The position numbers were made by a program, and so were the translations under genes. This document shows positions 12,201 to 24,136 of a DNA stretch of 64,000 bases, one piece after another. Source of the stretch: Gossypium raimondii (Eukaryota; Streptophyta; Magnoliopsida; Malvales; Malvaceae); assembly GCF_025698545.1 (NCBI RefSeq), contig NC_068567.1, positions 61,249,205 through 61,313,204 of the forward strand, given 5' to 3'. The notes under the pieces are model-generated. The model was not told the origin of the DNA and did no database searches. It saw nothing but the letters and a program-made list of their open reading frames with translations. Numbering within the stretch: the first letter of the stretch is position 1; every line of letters begins with the position of its first letter.

Positions 12201-14049
12201 ACGAAACATCAATTTACACGCAAGTAACCCTAGCTAATTCCTTAATGCAATTTTGAAATCTAACCAAATAAAAAAAAAGAAAAAAAAAAGCAAACCTTAT
12301 TTGGTGCTAACCCTGAAGATTTCAATTCCTCCATCAACTCATCGGACTTACGATAATTCCCATCATAAGAGTAAGCATTAAGTAAAGAACTGTAATGATA
12401 TAAATTAGGTGAAAGGCCTTCATCCCTCATCTGGTTGAAGTAGTTTTGAGCTTCTTCGCTAAGCCCACTCGAAGCACAAACGGCCAAAAGTGTTCCATAC
12501 ATCACATTATCCATTTCCAAACCATTATATTTCAACTCCTTCATCAACTCTAATGCCTTATAATGCCCATTTTTTATTCTTATGCAACCTGCCAGCAACT
12601 AAGTATTGACAAAAACAAAAACAACAATTAAAGTTTCACATTCGAAAACAACCATTATATTCTCGGTAAAAGCACCGTGGATGCCTTTATACTAGAAGTT
12701 GGATTGCATTTTACCTCTTCTATTCAAAAAATGGGCAAATTAGTCTCTATATGTTAGATCAAAGAGCAAATTGGTCTTTTTATTAAAAATTTCATTCATT
12801 TCTACTGCTAAAAATTGGTCCTTGTATATCAAAATAAGGTAAATGTGAAATTTTAACAAAAAGGAGTTGTTTGCTCTTTGATCTAACGTACAAGGACTAA
12901 ATTGCCCTTTTTTTAGTGAAGGGGACAAAATGCAATCTAATTCCTAGTGCAGTGGCCTTCATGGTACTTTTACCTTATATTCTGAGTTGCATTAAGAAAC
13001 ATACCGTGTTATACGTAACCAAATCTGGGGTTAGACCCTCCTGCTTCATCTTATCAAACAATTTGATACCACTATCGAATTTCCCATTCCTAACCAAACA
13101 ACTAAGAAGAGAATTACATATAAACACATTAACTTTGGTTGGTTTATCAGGAATACCATTGTAAATCGCCAAAGCTTTAACAGGGCTGAGTTTTTTCCCC
13201 ATAACTTTCATATAAGTGGTATAAGATGAACCATTGGTCTTCCCATGCTGTTGCATCCAATCAAACAGCTGGAAAAAAATTATCCAAAACAACAAAGAAT
13301 CGAAGTCCATTCAAACAAAATATCTACTTTGACATTAAGGATACATAGCAATAGCATACAAACAAGGGTGAAACCAAGGGACAGGAAGGCCTTCGGTAAA
13401 TGGAAAATTTGCATTTTAGGCCCTCCCAAGAGTTAAAATTTCAATTTAAGACCCTTTTAACAGCAGCAAAAAATTTATTCGAAAAAACAAAGAATCAAAG
13501 TTCATCCAAACAAAATATCTACTTTGACATTAAGGATACGTAGCAATAGCATACAAACAGGGGTGAAACCAAGGGACAGGCAGGCCTTTGGTAAATGGAA
13601 AATTTGCATTTTGGTCCTCCCAATAATTAAAATTTCAATTTAAGACTTTTAACGCAAAATTCATGTCTTCCCACTGCATACAAAAATCCGGGTACCTGAG
13701 AAAGATGATGCCATTTGCCCAAGTTCCCGAAATGTCGTAAAACTACATTCAAATCTTGCGGCTTTAAAATCCCACCGAGTTCTTGAAGTGAAGAGCTCAA
13801 ATTAGAAGATTGTTGGAGCTGAAGAAGAGCAGATTGTCTTTTTAAGTAAGACTTGGAGTGAGGACGAGTGGGGTTGGGTTCTTTAAAGGGAGTTGCTGGT
13901 GGTGGTGCAGAGGTGAGATTAGTGAAGCTGGCTCTTGGGGTGGGATAGGATATTGAAGGAATTGTGGGAAAAGAAGAGGGTAATGGATGGATGATAAAAT
14001 GGTGATGAAAATGAAACCTGTTTGTACTAAGAATCGACGATATCTCCAT
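9212..14049 (-). CDS. Chloroplast-type pentatricopeptide repeat protein
   Basis: Nine exons in reading order: 14049-13696, 13268-13005, 12598-12296, 12175-12071, 11902-11803, 11282-10963, 10430-10254, 10184-10056, 9430-9212. They sum to 1971 bp, 656 residues plus stop, close to the roughly 660 residues I recall for Arabidopsis At1g10910, which it resembles (family placement by memory). P-class PPR repeats run from about residue 130 (FICNSLLSCLVRNGKFDSG, TPDLVTYNTLLAGC, LYHYSSLLNAYSYDGNYRKS, FHILIKYFCKEKLYLLAYK). The first 118 residues are Ser/Pro-rich and poor in acidic residues, as expected for a plastid transit peptide. PPR proteins bind organelle RNA; the target is unknown. The start is the ATG of MEISSILST; an in-frame upstream extension to 14142 looks like leader. 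Being this intron-rich is unusual for the family. Introns 1, 2 and 5 contain repeats or MITEs. Confidence 0.92.
11334..11709. mobile_element. Palindromic MITE, family A (PPR intron 5)
   Basis: Starts TAAAAGTACCAT and ends ATGGTACTTTTACT. The arms pair over most of their length. The flanks give an imperfect 9-bp duplication, aaaccaggg (11325-11333) against aaacaaggg (11710-11718). It lies between PPR exons 6 and 5. Confidence 0.85.
12664..12974. mobile_element. Palindromic MITE, family A (PPR intron 2)
   Basis: About 311 bp, starting CGGTAAAAG and ending CTTTTACC. It is flanked by an exact 9-bp direct repeat ttatattct (12655-12663 and 12975-12983). A 9-bp target duplication is the usual mark of Mutator-like transposition. 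No transposase frame is present, so it is non-autonomous. Confidence 0.9.
13290..13655. repeat. Two-unit tandem repeat in PPR intron 1
   Basis: Unit 1 (about 13290-13460) and unit 2 (about 13484-13655) share the run from 'caaagaatc' through 'ggtgaaaccaagggacagg' to 'aatttcaatttaagac'. The period is about 195 bp with a few substitutions. The PPR pseudogene at the left edge has the same duplication (about 1315-1660), so it predates the gene duplication. Confidence 0.85.
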
Positions 14050-14246
14050 TATAGAGAGTTTTGTTCTTCTTAATTTTATTTTATCAGTGTTGCTTCGGTT
14101 TTCAACGTTTTTAAAAGATAGTTGACGTCCGGTATAGTTCATGGGCCGGCCGGGTCAGGTCAAGACCCGATTCAAAAAAATCTTTAGGCCCGAACTCAAG
14201 CTCAGTCCTCTCGAGTCCACTTAAATGATCCATTCTACTGAAGAAA

Positions 14247-14783
14247 GGGTAAATTTCATCCAAGGTCACCAAACTATTAGTAAGTTTACGTTTTGGTCAC
14301 TCGACTTCAAAAAGTTACAAAATGGTCATTGAACTTTTTGAAAGTTTTCATTTAAGTCACTAGGCTGTTAAACTTGATGTTTTATGGCCTTCTTCATTCA
14401 CAACACTTGCGCCAATCGAAAACTCTTCTTCTCTTTCTCTTCTAAAGTTAAGTTTTTTTCTCATGAAATAATTTTAAACGTCACGAATTTCTAAATCAAA
14501 ATCCAAATAACTTTCTTTTCTTATCTCCAACACTTACGGTCAAATGGACTTCGATGTAAGATATGTTTCTTCAAATCGTATCGATCATCAAGCCGTCACT
14601 TTTAAGCCTACTAACCAAACTTAAAAAAAAAAAAAAAACTTATCATCCTAGTAACTTAAATAAAAACTTTTGAATAGTTCGGTAACTTAAATAGAAACTT
14701 TCAAATAGTTCATTTTGTAACTTTTGAAGTTGAGTGGCTTAAACATATTACTAATAATTTAGTGACCTGGAGGTAGTTTACCC
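14247..14783. mobile_element. Foldback MITE-like element, family B
   Basis: Begins GGGTAAATTTCATCC and ends GGTAGTTTACCC. The arms mirror each other: 'ggtcaccaaactattagtaa' on the left, and on the right the reverse complement of 'ggtcactaaattattagtaa'. The signature is about 'taagtcac' and 'acaaaatg' phrases and differs from family A. An A run at about 14623 lies in the right half. I see no clear target duplication. Confidence 0.7.
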
Positions 14784-15679
14784 TACAAAATAATAAAAAA
14801 TATTTTTATTTGAATTTAATTTAAAATATATAAATATTAATAAAAATATTTTATATTTTTATTATTTTTAAATAATAAGTAGTTGAACTGGGTTGAAGTT
14901 AAAAACTATAAGCTTAATCTTAACTCAAAATTGGATCGATCGAATAAGATACTTAAACTCGACTCGACTTGTTCAACCCATGAACACATCTATCAAAAAC
15001 TAACTATGATCGAATATAACCGGTTGGCTCGATAACCCTTTTTTATTTTATATTGATAGTTTATGTTGGTCTATAAAATTATTCACTTTACTTGTTCAAG
15101 CTTCAAAAATTTGAAGAATTTGAATAAAAATATTATGTTTGAAAAATTAATTTTGAAGAAGAAAAATTTACCCACCGCGTAATAGTTGGATGCACTTATT
15201 TTGAATTTAGTGGAAGATCAATATAATTAAACAATAAAAAAATAAAAAGGGTTAAATTATGTAAACGTTATGGATTTAGTCCATGTACTTTAATATGGTC
15301 ATTTTAGTCTTTGTAAACATATCATCACATGTGTAATATCATGTTAGCTTGTTATTTCCCATATTACTCACTAAAAATCCGGATAATGAATGAGTATCAT
15401 TTGCGTCAATATTAAAATTTTAAAAATTAAAAGTATAGGGACTTAGTATGATCCAACTGGAGAATATGAATTAAATTTACAACTATATGCGTAGTACATG
15501 ATTAGTAATTAAATTTAACCAGATAATTTTAACTGCTACTGTTTGAGTCAGAACTTTCAAAATTAGAAAAGTATGGAGACTAAAATTGATCAAATTAAAG
15601 CATAAGGGTTAAATCCGCAATTTTCATGAAGTACATAGACTAATAGCTGAATTTAACTTTGAGGGAGGGTGGAATCAAA

Positions 15680-16170
15680 TGCGTTATTCAAGTCGTTTTA
15701 ATATATTCCGCTTAAAACGAAAAAAGTTCATAATTTCAACATCTTCAATTAGGTCCGAACTACTATTAACTGACCCTTTTAAACCCTTAATCGTTAATCG
15801 AACTAAATTTTTTTCAAAAAAAAAATCCGACCAAACTTTTTTGGTTAATTCGGTGGTTAATCGAAATTTATATGTTTTTTTTTTGTTAAAACAAGTATAA
15901 AACATATAAAAAATTAATTGAATTAAACGACCAATTAATTTATACTTCCAAAGAATTAACCGAACCGACCGAATAGTTATATATTATAATATTATTTATT
16001 AAGTTCGGTTAATTTAGTTAACTGACCAGTTTTGAATCGAATTAACTATTAACCGAATTTCTAAAAAATTATTAACTGACTCCGATCAAATCAATTCGAT
16101 TAACAGACCAATTAACTAAATTTAATCGGTTAATTAAATTAATTCAATTTTAACCGAAATTCGAACACTC
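15680..16170. repeat. Degenerate 'GGTTAATTCGGTTAA' repeat block
   Basis: The sense and antisense forms of a short phrase (ggttaattcgg, ccgaattaacc and variants) recur many times here, giving internal inverted symmetry. Similar phrases reappear at about 48415-48760 in the glucanase gene. Probably the remains of a foldback transposon. Open frames across it on both strands are by-products of the repeat. Confidence 0.5.
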
Positions 16171-16411
16171 TTATCATCTAACAATTCAAGGCAGACGAAT
16201 CATTCAACGGCATCGATTACAAGTTTAGTTAGCGATCTTATGGCTAGTGCTGAACCGCTACTACACCAGATAATTATCTGTTGTTAGTCGTGGAAGAAGC
16301 AATTACCTTAAACTGGCAATAGCAAAATCACAGCAACAAATTTCACACTGAACCGACTCAAAGTCCATTTTTTTTTTGCCTTCTAGAAAACTAATCTCCT
16401 GACCCGTGGTG

Positions 16412-19400
16412 ATGGAGGAGAAACGCCGGGACGCGGGGAACTCACCGGCTGGACCGAGCTCAGCCGAGCTGGAGCCGGCAACAACTCGCCGTCGAGCTGG
16501 AGCACAAAAGAGGAAAGCTAATTCTCTTTCCGGGTCCAGCTCATCATCGACGCCGTCGAAACGGGCTACACGGGAGAAGTCATCTAACTTGATCTCCCAC
16601 TCTTCGATCAACCATAACGGTCCTTTAACTAGGGCTCGCCAAGGAGCGCCTAGTGGAAACCTAGCCTTGGGTTTGGGCTCCGGATTCGGTGGCGCGAAGC
16701 TTGAGGAGAGGATTTTGGTTAAAGAGAGTGTGAAGGCTGAAGATTTGGAGGAATTGAATAAGGCAAGTGAAGAGTTGGAGGCTTTGGAAGCTAAGATTGA
16801 AGCTGAGTTTGAAGCTGTTAGGTCTCGTGACAGTAATGCGCACGTGGTTCCTAATCATTGCGGTGAATTTTCTTTTTCTTTGTTTGTTTGCTGGGAAAAA
16901 ATGGGTACGAAACGGGAGGGAAATCGAAGATTTACTTTTAGAACTCAAGTGAGCTGAATTTCTTCTTTGGGGAGCTAGTGAATTGGTGAAATTAGATTGA
17001 ACTTTTTTCCTGTTGATTTAGAAGTTAAATTCAGTTTGACTTGAATCTTAATTAAATGGAAACAGGGAAAAAAATAGTGAGTTCTTAAGTTTTATTGAGT
17101 GCTTAAATAGAGAGTTTTCTTTCTTTATTTGTTTGGACTTATATGATATTATGAATGCTGCGATAATGTCCTTATATAATAAGGATTTTATTATGTTTAT
17201 TTGCTTGAGAGTGCTTTCATTCAACTGTAGTCTTAAATGTCAATGCGGTTTGAATGGTTGCTATTCATACATTTGATCGGTAAACAGAAAGATTTGAAAT
17301 GGATGAAATGTGAAAATGTTAATTCTTTTTTAAATTCTTTAATATTATGGTTTTCTCACAAGGAAATGATAATAAGTATTCGGGACAGTTTCTTGTGCTC
17401 ACATTTTTCATTAACAGAGTGCAGACCAGGGCTCTGAATAAATTGGCTTTCATGGAAGCCTCTTAATTTGATGTTGTAAATATTGAAGAAAATGAAATAT
17501 TAGACTCTTTGGTGTTTGATATTGTTGTCAATTTTGGTCTTCATCCTTTTTTGTACTCACAGGATGGTTTTCATGGAAAAAAGCTCACCATGTGGAGGAA
17601 TGTATATTACCTTCATTCTTTAATGGGAAATCCCCAGTGCGTACCCCTGATGTGTACTTGGAGATACGTAATAGCATTATGAAGAAATTTCATGCAAATC
17701 CGAGTGTACAAATTGAGTCTAAAGATCTGCCAGATATTGAAGTTGGCGACTTGGATGCAAGGCAGGAAGTACTGGAGTTCTTGGACTACTGGGGTTTGAT
17801 TAACTTTCATCCATTCCCTCCAGGTGATTCTGCCGTGGTCAGTGCTGATGGTGATTGTGACGGGATAGCGAAAAAGGATTCTTTGCTTGAAAATTTGTTT
17901 CATTTTGAGGTGATTGAATCGCGCCCATCAGTTGTTCCCAAAGCTAACCTTTCAACTCCATCTATGCCATCTGGGTTTCTTCCAGAGTCTGCAGTTCTTG
18001 ATGATTTGTTGAGACTTGAGGGACCATCTGTTGATTACCATTGCAACTCTTGTTCAGCTGATTGCTCTCGGAAGCGCTACCATTGCCAGAAGCAGGTTCG
18101 TGAATAGTGACTTGACTAATAAGTCTTATCCTTAAAATATTTAGTGCACTATGCAAGAGAATAACTGCACCAATTATGTCTGTTCAGGTTCTCCCTATAT
18201 TGTTATTAAATCATGCCTGGGTGGAATTGATATATGTATTTTGTATCTACATATGCATGTTATATTCAGTTTTATGTTCCTAAGAGAGCAAGAGGGAATT
18301 CTACCAATTTATGCATCTTCTGTTTAGGCCAAACGGTAACGAAAAATCCACAAGCCTTTCCGCTTCTCATCCGACTGTTGTAGAAATAGGTTTTCAGCAT
18401 GTAAGAAATCAACTTGAATCTTTTGCACCATCTGTACAATTTGTTCTATGTTTGATGCTCTACTTGCAACAATAATGTAATGAGCTTTGAAGCTTTGTAT
18501 GAATTGGATGATCACAATGGCAAACGTAACTAATTTAGTAAATTGGTTTATGTTTATTTATTGACTTATTCTTACATTTCTTTATGATGCTAACTATGTT
18601 TGTATTTGACAGGCAGATTTTGACTTATGTACTGATTGCTTTAACAACCGGAAGTTTGGCTCTGGCATGTCTTCTTCTGATTTTATTCTCATGGAGCCTG
18701 GTGAGGCCTCTGGCCTTAGCGGCGGGAAGTGGACAGATCAGGAAACTCTCCTTCTTCTCGAGGCACTAGAACTTTATAAAGAAAACTGGAATGAGATTGC
18801 AGAGCATGTTGCGACAAAAACCAAAGCTCAATGCATACTGCACTTTCTTCAAATGCCAATTGAGGATGTATTCTTTAATTCTGATGATAATATAGACACT
18901 AATTCCAAAGAAACATCTGCACCTGCTGTAGTGACTGATGAAACATCTGTCCCTAAAGATGTCTCTGAAGCAACAGAGACTAAGACTACTTCTCAGGAAG
19001 ATCAGGTTCCTCAAGAGGACCAGACCCAGACTACACCCGTGGATGCTTCAAAACCTGAAGATGAGAAAGAAAAGAGAGAGAGTGAGGAAATGTCAAAACC
19101 TGAAACAGGAACCGACATAAAATGTGCTCCAGAAACATCAAAGCCAGAAGAAATGGATGAAGCAAAAGATGGACAAGACACCAAAGAAAATTGTGCAATT
19201 ATGGCTCTAAGGGAGGCATTCGAAGCTGTTGGTTATAATTTAACATCTGAGAGTACACTCTCATTTGCTGATGTGGGAAACCCCATCATGGCATTGGTGA
19301 GTTGCATATCAGGGAATCATGTATTTGTGTTTGAATAATTTTTAATGGCTTTATCAAGTTTGATTCAAATCAGAAGGCATGTACATGGCTTTATTTCAAT

Positions 19401-21770
19401 GTGCTAAATAAGCTGATTGGAAAAGATTGAGGACGTGACTTGATGTGGTCCTACTTAAACACTTTGACCTGATTTCTTAACCCCCAAAGATGTTAGTCTT
19501 TTGATTCTATTTATGTGTCTGTTTATATATATATTTTAATGAAATTGGTGCCAAGCGTCCTTGGATTTACATTCATATTTTCCATGCTTGGTCATAAATG
19601 AAGGACAGAACCACAAAATGCTGCATTTTGCTTTTTCTGCTCCATTGCAGTAGCTTTTTCAAGGTCTTTTTCTGAATCCACTTCTTTGTGAATGATTGTT
19701 ATGCCATACAAAGTCCTTTATCTTATGCACATGCTATACTTAATGATGAACAATCTTCATTGCTTCAGTCTAGATGTTTTGCTTCAAGTAGACTTTGCAG
19801 CTTTTCTCTTGACATATTCCACTTTTCATTATTTTCATCTATCGATTTGGTTTGATATGTTACAACTAATTTTACTTCCTCTGCAGGCAGGATTCTTTGC
19901 ACGCCTTGCTGGGCCCAAAATTGGTGCTGCTTCAGCACAGGCTTCACTGAAAGCATTATCTGGTAGTTCTCCCAACATTCAACTGGCTGCAAGGAACTGC
20001 TTTCTTTTGGAAGATCCACCAGATGACAAGAAGGAACAAACTGGTTCTGAGAGGTATGTAAACCTTTTCTCAAGCTTATATTTCCTTGCCACTTTGTGGC
20101 TCTTATATCTGATGTGAGTTAGAGTTTGGCAGTGTTGTCAATGATGTCGGTAATCAGGATGCTCAGAATGTCGAAAATTCAGAAAACAAAAGCCTCAAGG
20201 AGGACAAGTCCACCCCAGTTTTGGATCAGAAAAGTTCATCGAGCAACCATGCAGACCAAAATGCTGAAACTTCTCTTCCTGAAGAAAAGGTGACATCAGC
20301 TTCACCTAATTGCCTATCCACTGATAAGAAAGAGCCAGGTACTTCTGCAACCAGTAAGGAAGCTAAAAAGGCTAATCAATCAAAAGATCATGAACCAGGT
20401 GTAATGAGGGGATCAGATAACTTGGCATCCCAGGTTCCACCAAGTTCTGCGGAGGAGACTGGTGGGAAGGAAACCTCAGCACAAGAGTCTTCTCAACGAA
20501 CAGAGGTTGTGAAGGAAGTAGAAATGTCCGAGTCTGTTCCATTAGAAAAGAATGAGCCTTCTGATGCAGCTGCATCAGAGCCAGTGGCAGAGCTATCTGA
20601 ACCAACAGAGGCATTGAAAAATGTAGAGACGGTTTCTGGCTCTCCATCTGGAGCAAAGAATGAGCAACAACCAGTTAAATCAAGTTCTGGTGGAGAGATT
20701 TCTCAGCCTACAAAGGCATCAAATGATATAGAAATGGTGTCTGATTCACAGCCATCAGAAAGGAGTGAACCTCAGCAACCAGTCACATCTAATTCAGTAA
20801 ATGAAAATGGAACAATCACAGGTTTCTCTCCTTTTTCCCTTGAACTTTTTGTTCAGAAGCTGATTGTACTGAAATTTTAAGTAATATTTTGTGGGAATAC
20901 ATATAAATATTTCGCAAGTCAGATTGAAAATATACATGGAGGGCTAGATGCAATAATTGGTCCTATAACGTTAAGCATAGCAGCTTGGAAATTTGAATTT
21001 TGATACAGAGCAATGTCTTTATGGTGTCTACTAAAACATAAAAAGTTTATTATAAAAACTGCATTTTGGAAAAACGGGTACTTTTTATCTTCTCATTATT
21101 CTTATTATTCTTGGCAGATGTGATTAAAGAAGGTAAAAGTGAGAGCCATACCTCTACAGAAACAAAAGATGATAGTAGCATTGACAAAGTAAAGCGTGCT
21201 GCCGTAACAGCACTCTCAGCAGCTGCAGTGAAGGCCAAACTTCTTGCAGACCAGGAAGAGGATCAAATCCGGAAACTTACGACATCATTAATAGAAAAGC
21301 AGGTAATTTAGTTGCAAAAGCAAATGCAGACTCCTTTTAAGATTTACACAGCTGGAGCAAAAATTTGAGTTCTTTGAGGCTTTAATTCAATGCAGTTTTC
21401 TAAGATGGAAGCCAAATTAGGTTTCTTCAATGAAATGGAGGGTCTCATGATGAGGGTAAAAGAGCAATTAGACAGATCAAGGCAAAAGCTTTACCATGAA
21501 CGAACTCAAATTATTGCAGCTCGACTGGGCCTACCAGCTTCCTCCTCTAGAGCAATGCCACCAGCAAATACCGCAAATAGAATTGCAACCAACTATGCAA
21601 ATTCAGTCGCAAGGCCTCCGATGAGAACAACTGCCGCAAGACCACCAATGTCAAGACCTATGGGGCCTATGGCTCCTACCTCATCCAACCCATTTGTATC
21701 TACAACAGTTGCAGGAAGTTCAATCCGGCGTGCTAGCCAAGACAACCTTTCTTCAGTCAGAACAAAGTAG
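16412..21770 (+). CDS. SWI3D: SWI/SNF complex subunit SWI3D
   Basis: Seven exons: 16412-16862, 17563-18095, 18613-19296, 19887-20053, 20133-20821, 21118-21302, 21396-21770, giving 3084 bp and 1027 residues. Domain order is that of SWI3D: a basic Ser-rich N-terminus; SWIRM at about 143-240 (HVVPNHCGWFSWKKAHHVEE to LEFLDYWGLINFHPF); a ZZ zinc finger at about 310-345 (CNSCSADCS, YHC, DLCTDCF); SANT at about 366-415 (GKWTDQETLLLLEALELY). A long acidic Glu/Ser/Thr-rich linker follows, then an Ala/Lys-rich coiled coil and dimerisation region (from about 845) and a Pro/Arg/Met tail. The ZZ finger separates SWI3D from SWI3A-C. It acts in the nucleus as a core subunit of BRM/SYD-type remodelling complexes. 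The ATG was chosen over an in-frame GTG two codons upstream. Pieces of exons 2, 4, 5 and 6 are copied at 25774-26310. Confidence 0.96.
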
Positions 21771-24136
21771 TCTCTTTTACTTGTGAATAGAATTTGTCAT
21801 CCATTCTTATACGACGGTCACCAATCATGAGGTTTTGCCAGGTGAGTACCTCTTTCGCTTAAGCGTTGCCATTCGTTTCAGGAACTTTTAAGAACTTAAG
21901 ATGTTTCCCTGTGATAGTTACAGCGCCAGCATCAAGAGCGTTGACTATCTCCAACCGACCGAATGGAGCTGGAATCTCATTGTCTTGGGAGGAAGGAGCA
22001 GATGGTTATTGTTCTCCCTTCGTCCCTACTCGAGTTAAAAACGTTTAAGTCATCTAACCTGCAATTTTTTTTACTGTGTCTGGAATTTTGTAAGGATAAT
22101 AGGTAGTTTGGGTACTCTTGCTGAATTTAGTGCAAAAATTAAACATTCATATAACCTTGGTTACAGAACTCTTTGGTTGTCTTAAGGTGCAAGTGTGGCT
22201 GATGTAACCCATGTAATCTATTTATTTATGATATTTTAATGTTATGATATTTTAATGTTATAAATGATTGTAAATCTTTGGATTGGACCTCCTTTCATCT
22301 CTGCTGTTCTCTAGAAACTTTTAAAAAGCTCCCTGTTTTCATGAACTTGATCTTTTAGGTGAAATGCTTGGCTCTAGGGGCAGAGTGTTTGATCTTAATT
22401 GAGTTGAAGAGATTAAATCGAGTTGAATAACTTTTTTCGAGTTTAACATAAATTTGGAATTATATATTTATGAACTCTTTCAAAGTAAAATAAGATAACT
22501 TAGTATAATAAATTTGATTTGGTAATTTTGTGTATTTAAGGCTTCAAATTTATTATTTATCATTTTTATTTTTAAAAATTAAATATCTTTTATAAATTTT
22601 TGAGACTTCTATAAATATTTTGAAATTTTGAAGGTAGTTTTGAAATTTTGTAGATTTTATAAAGGATCAATTTGCCAATTTCAAAAATTGCGAAGGATCT
22701 AATGAGTTTTACATCAAAAATCAAACTTGAAAAATTGAATAATCCAAATAATTAGATTTAACTAATTTAAAATTAAAAGAAAAATAAATTGTTTTTAAAG
22801 TTAAATAGTGTTCCTCATTCATATATTTAGATTTTCTTTATTTCTTAATAAAAATTTACATTTAATGCAAAGATCGTATATATAAATTTATACGTCAGTA
22901 AATAAATCACAAGAAGTCACTTATTAAAAAATATAATAAGAATCATTTATCTTTAATGTGTTTGAAATTTATGTATTAATTTTTCTATAAAACTATTTAT
23001 TAATTTATTGATTATGCATTTTATTATGACAATCTGATAATGATATTGTAATTATCAAGAAGATAAAATGAAATATTCATTATAATAAGAGTAAGATAAA
23101 TTATAGAAGTAGTATACTAGGAGGGCTCAACAGGTATGTTATTTAGTAGATAAATATCTTTATTATATGCAGTTTTAATTGGATTTTTATTAAATTTAAA
23201 ATGGTTTTTATATAATAATAATAATAATAATAATTCTCTTACGAAATATATCAATATAATCCCTAGGATTCGCGTGGGGATTTTTAATAAAAATAATTTT
23301 AAAATGAAACCATAATAATACTAAGAAAACGAATAATATTAAAATGAAACTAAAACAATTACTAAATTTATAATTTTTTAAAAAATAGAAATATATTTCC
23401 AAATTTTATTAAATTAAATTATTATTTTCAACTATTACCATTTTAATAATAAATTAATTTGTTTTAACTATTAAAAAGGGTAAACTATAAAATTGATCAC
23501 TTATGTTTATGTAAATTTACATTTTGGTCACTGAACTTTATTAAATTATTTGACTACTAAAACTATTTTTAAAAAAGAGAGAGAAGAAATTCATGTTTGA
23601 CTAACTATTTTACTTCAGGGACTAGATAAGTAATTTACCTCAAAGTGAAAGAAGTGAAATCTTAACGTGACCCTTTCTTTTTCTTTTCTTTTATTATTAT
23701 TTATTTCCTTTTTATTTTATTTTATTTTATTATTACTATTTATTTTTAATATAAATAAAATAGAAGCTTAAATTTATATATTACAAAGTCTTCCGATTTA
23801 CTTGGGACACTTTTTTTATATATATATTACATAAAATAAAATATTATATTAATAAATTAATTTATCACCAACGTAAGAAAATATAAAACCATTAATGAAA
23901 ACTTATCTACTAAAATAAATAGACAGATTATAATATGACTCCTCAAGCAACCTATTTCTTGTTGTACAAGTAATCGTGGGCTTATATATCATCTTACGTG
24001 TGCTTCCATGTTGAACTAACAAGATTAGAAAGCAGTTCTTAAAAGTCGGCACTCTACCGACAAAACAGAGACAGAGATTACGATATTGAGCAGACACAAA
24101 ACAGAGTGAGATTACGGCAACAAAAACAAAGCAACG
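21771..24136. other. Intergenic, very AT-rich
   Basis: The SWI3D 3' UTR occupies the first few hundred bases. The rest is mostly A/T with an (ata)n run near 23213-23233 and pyrimidine-rich runs at 23670-23760. At 23480-23650 there is a short degraded relative of the family B foldback ('gggtaaactataaaattg', 'ttttggtcactgaac'). The promoter of the CAF1 gene must lie at the right end, but I could not place a convincing TATA box. Confidence 0.55.

Larger units (their letters stand above)
14050..16411. other. Intergenic between PPR (-) and SWI3D (+), repeat-rich
   Basis: Shared upstream region of two divergent genes. It contains the family B foldback element at 14247-14783. That element appears to sit inside an older degenerate sequence using 'gggtcaggtcaagacccg' and 'ctcgactcg' phrases (14150-14230 and about 14880-15020). 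A stretch rich in 'ggttaattcgg' phrases lies at 15680-16170. No other gene was recognised. Confidence 0.6.

Noticed and set aside
13290-13655. Possible CRISPR-like repeat-spacer pattern in the repeated stretch
   Set aside because: Only two long units with diverged copies in a plant intron; not a CRISPR array.
14050-14142. In-frame N-terminal extension of the PPR protein starting MNYTGRQ
   Set aside because: The extension (many Asn, Arg, Lys) is not like a transit peptide; MEISSILST at 14049 gives a normal plastid-targeting start.
15679-15905. Overlapping 73-residue frames on both strands
   Set aside because: Created by the inverted 'ggttaattcgg' repeat; composition (Phe/Lys-rich) is typical of AT-rich noncoding DNA.
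21866-22048. 60-residue frame after the SWI3D stop
   Set aside because: It lies in the 3' UTR region, has no splice link and resembles no family I know.
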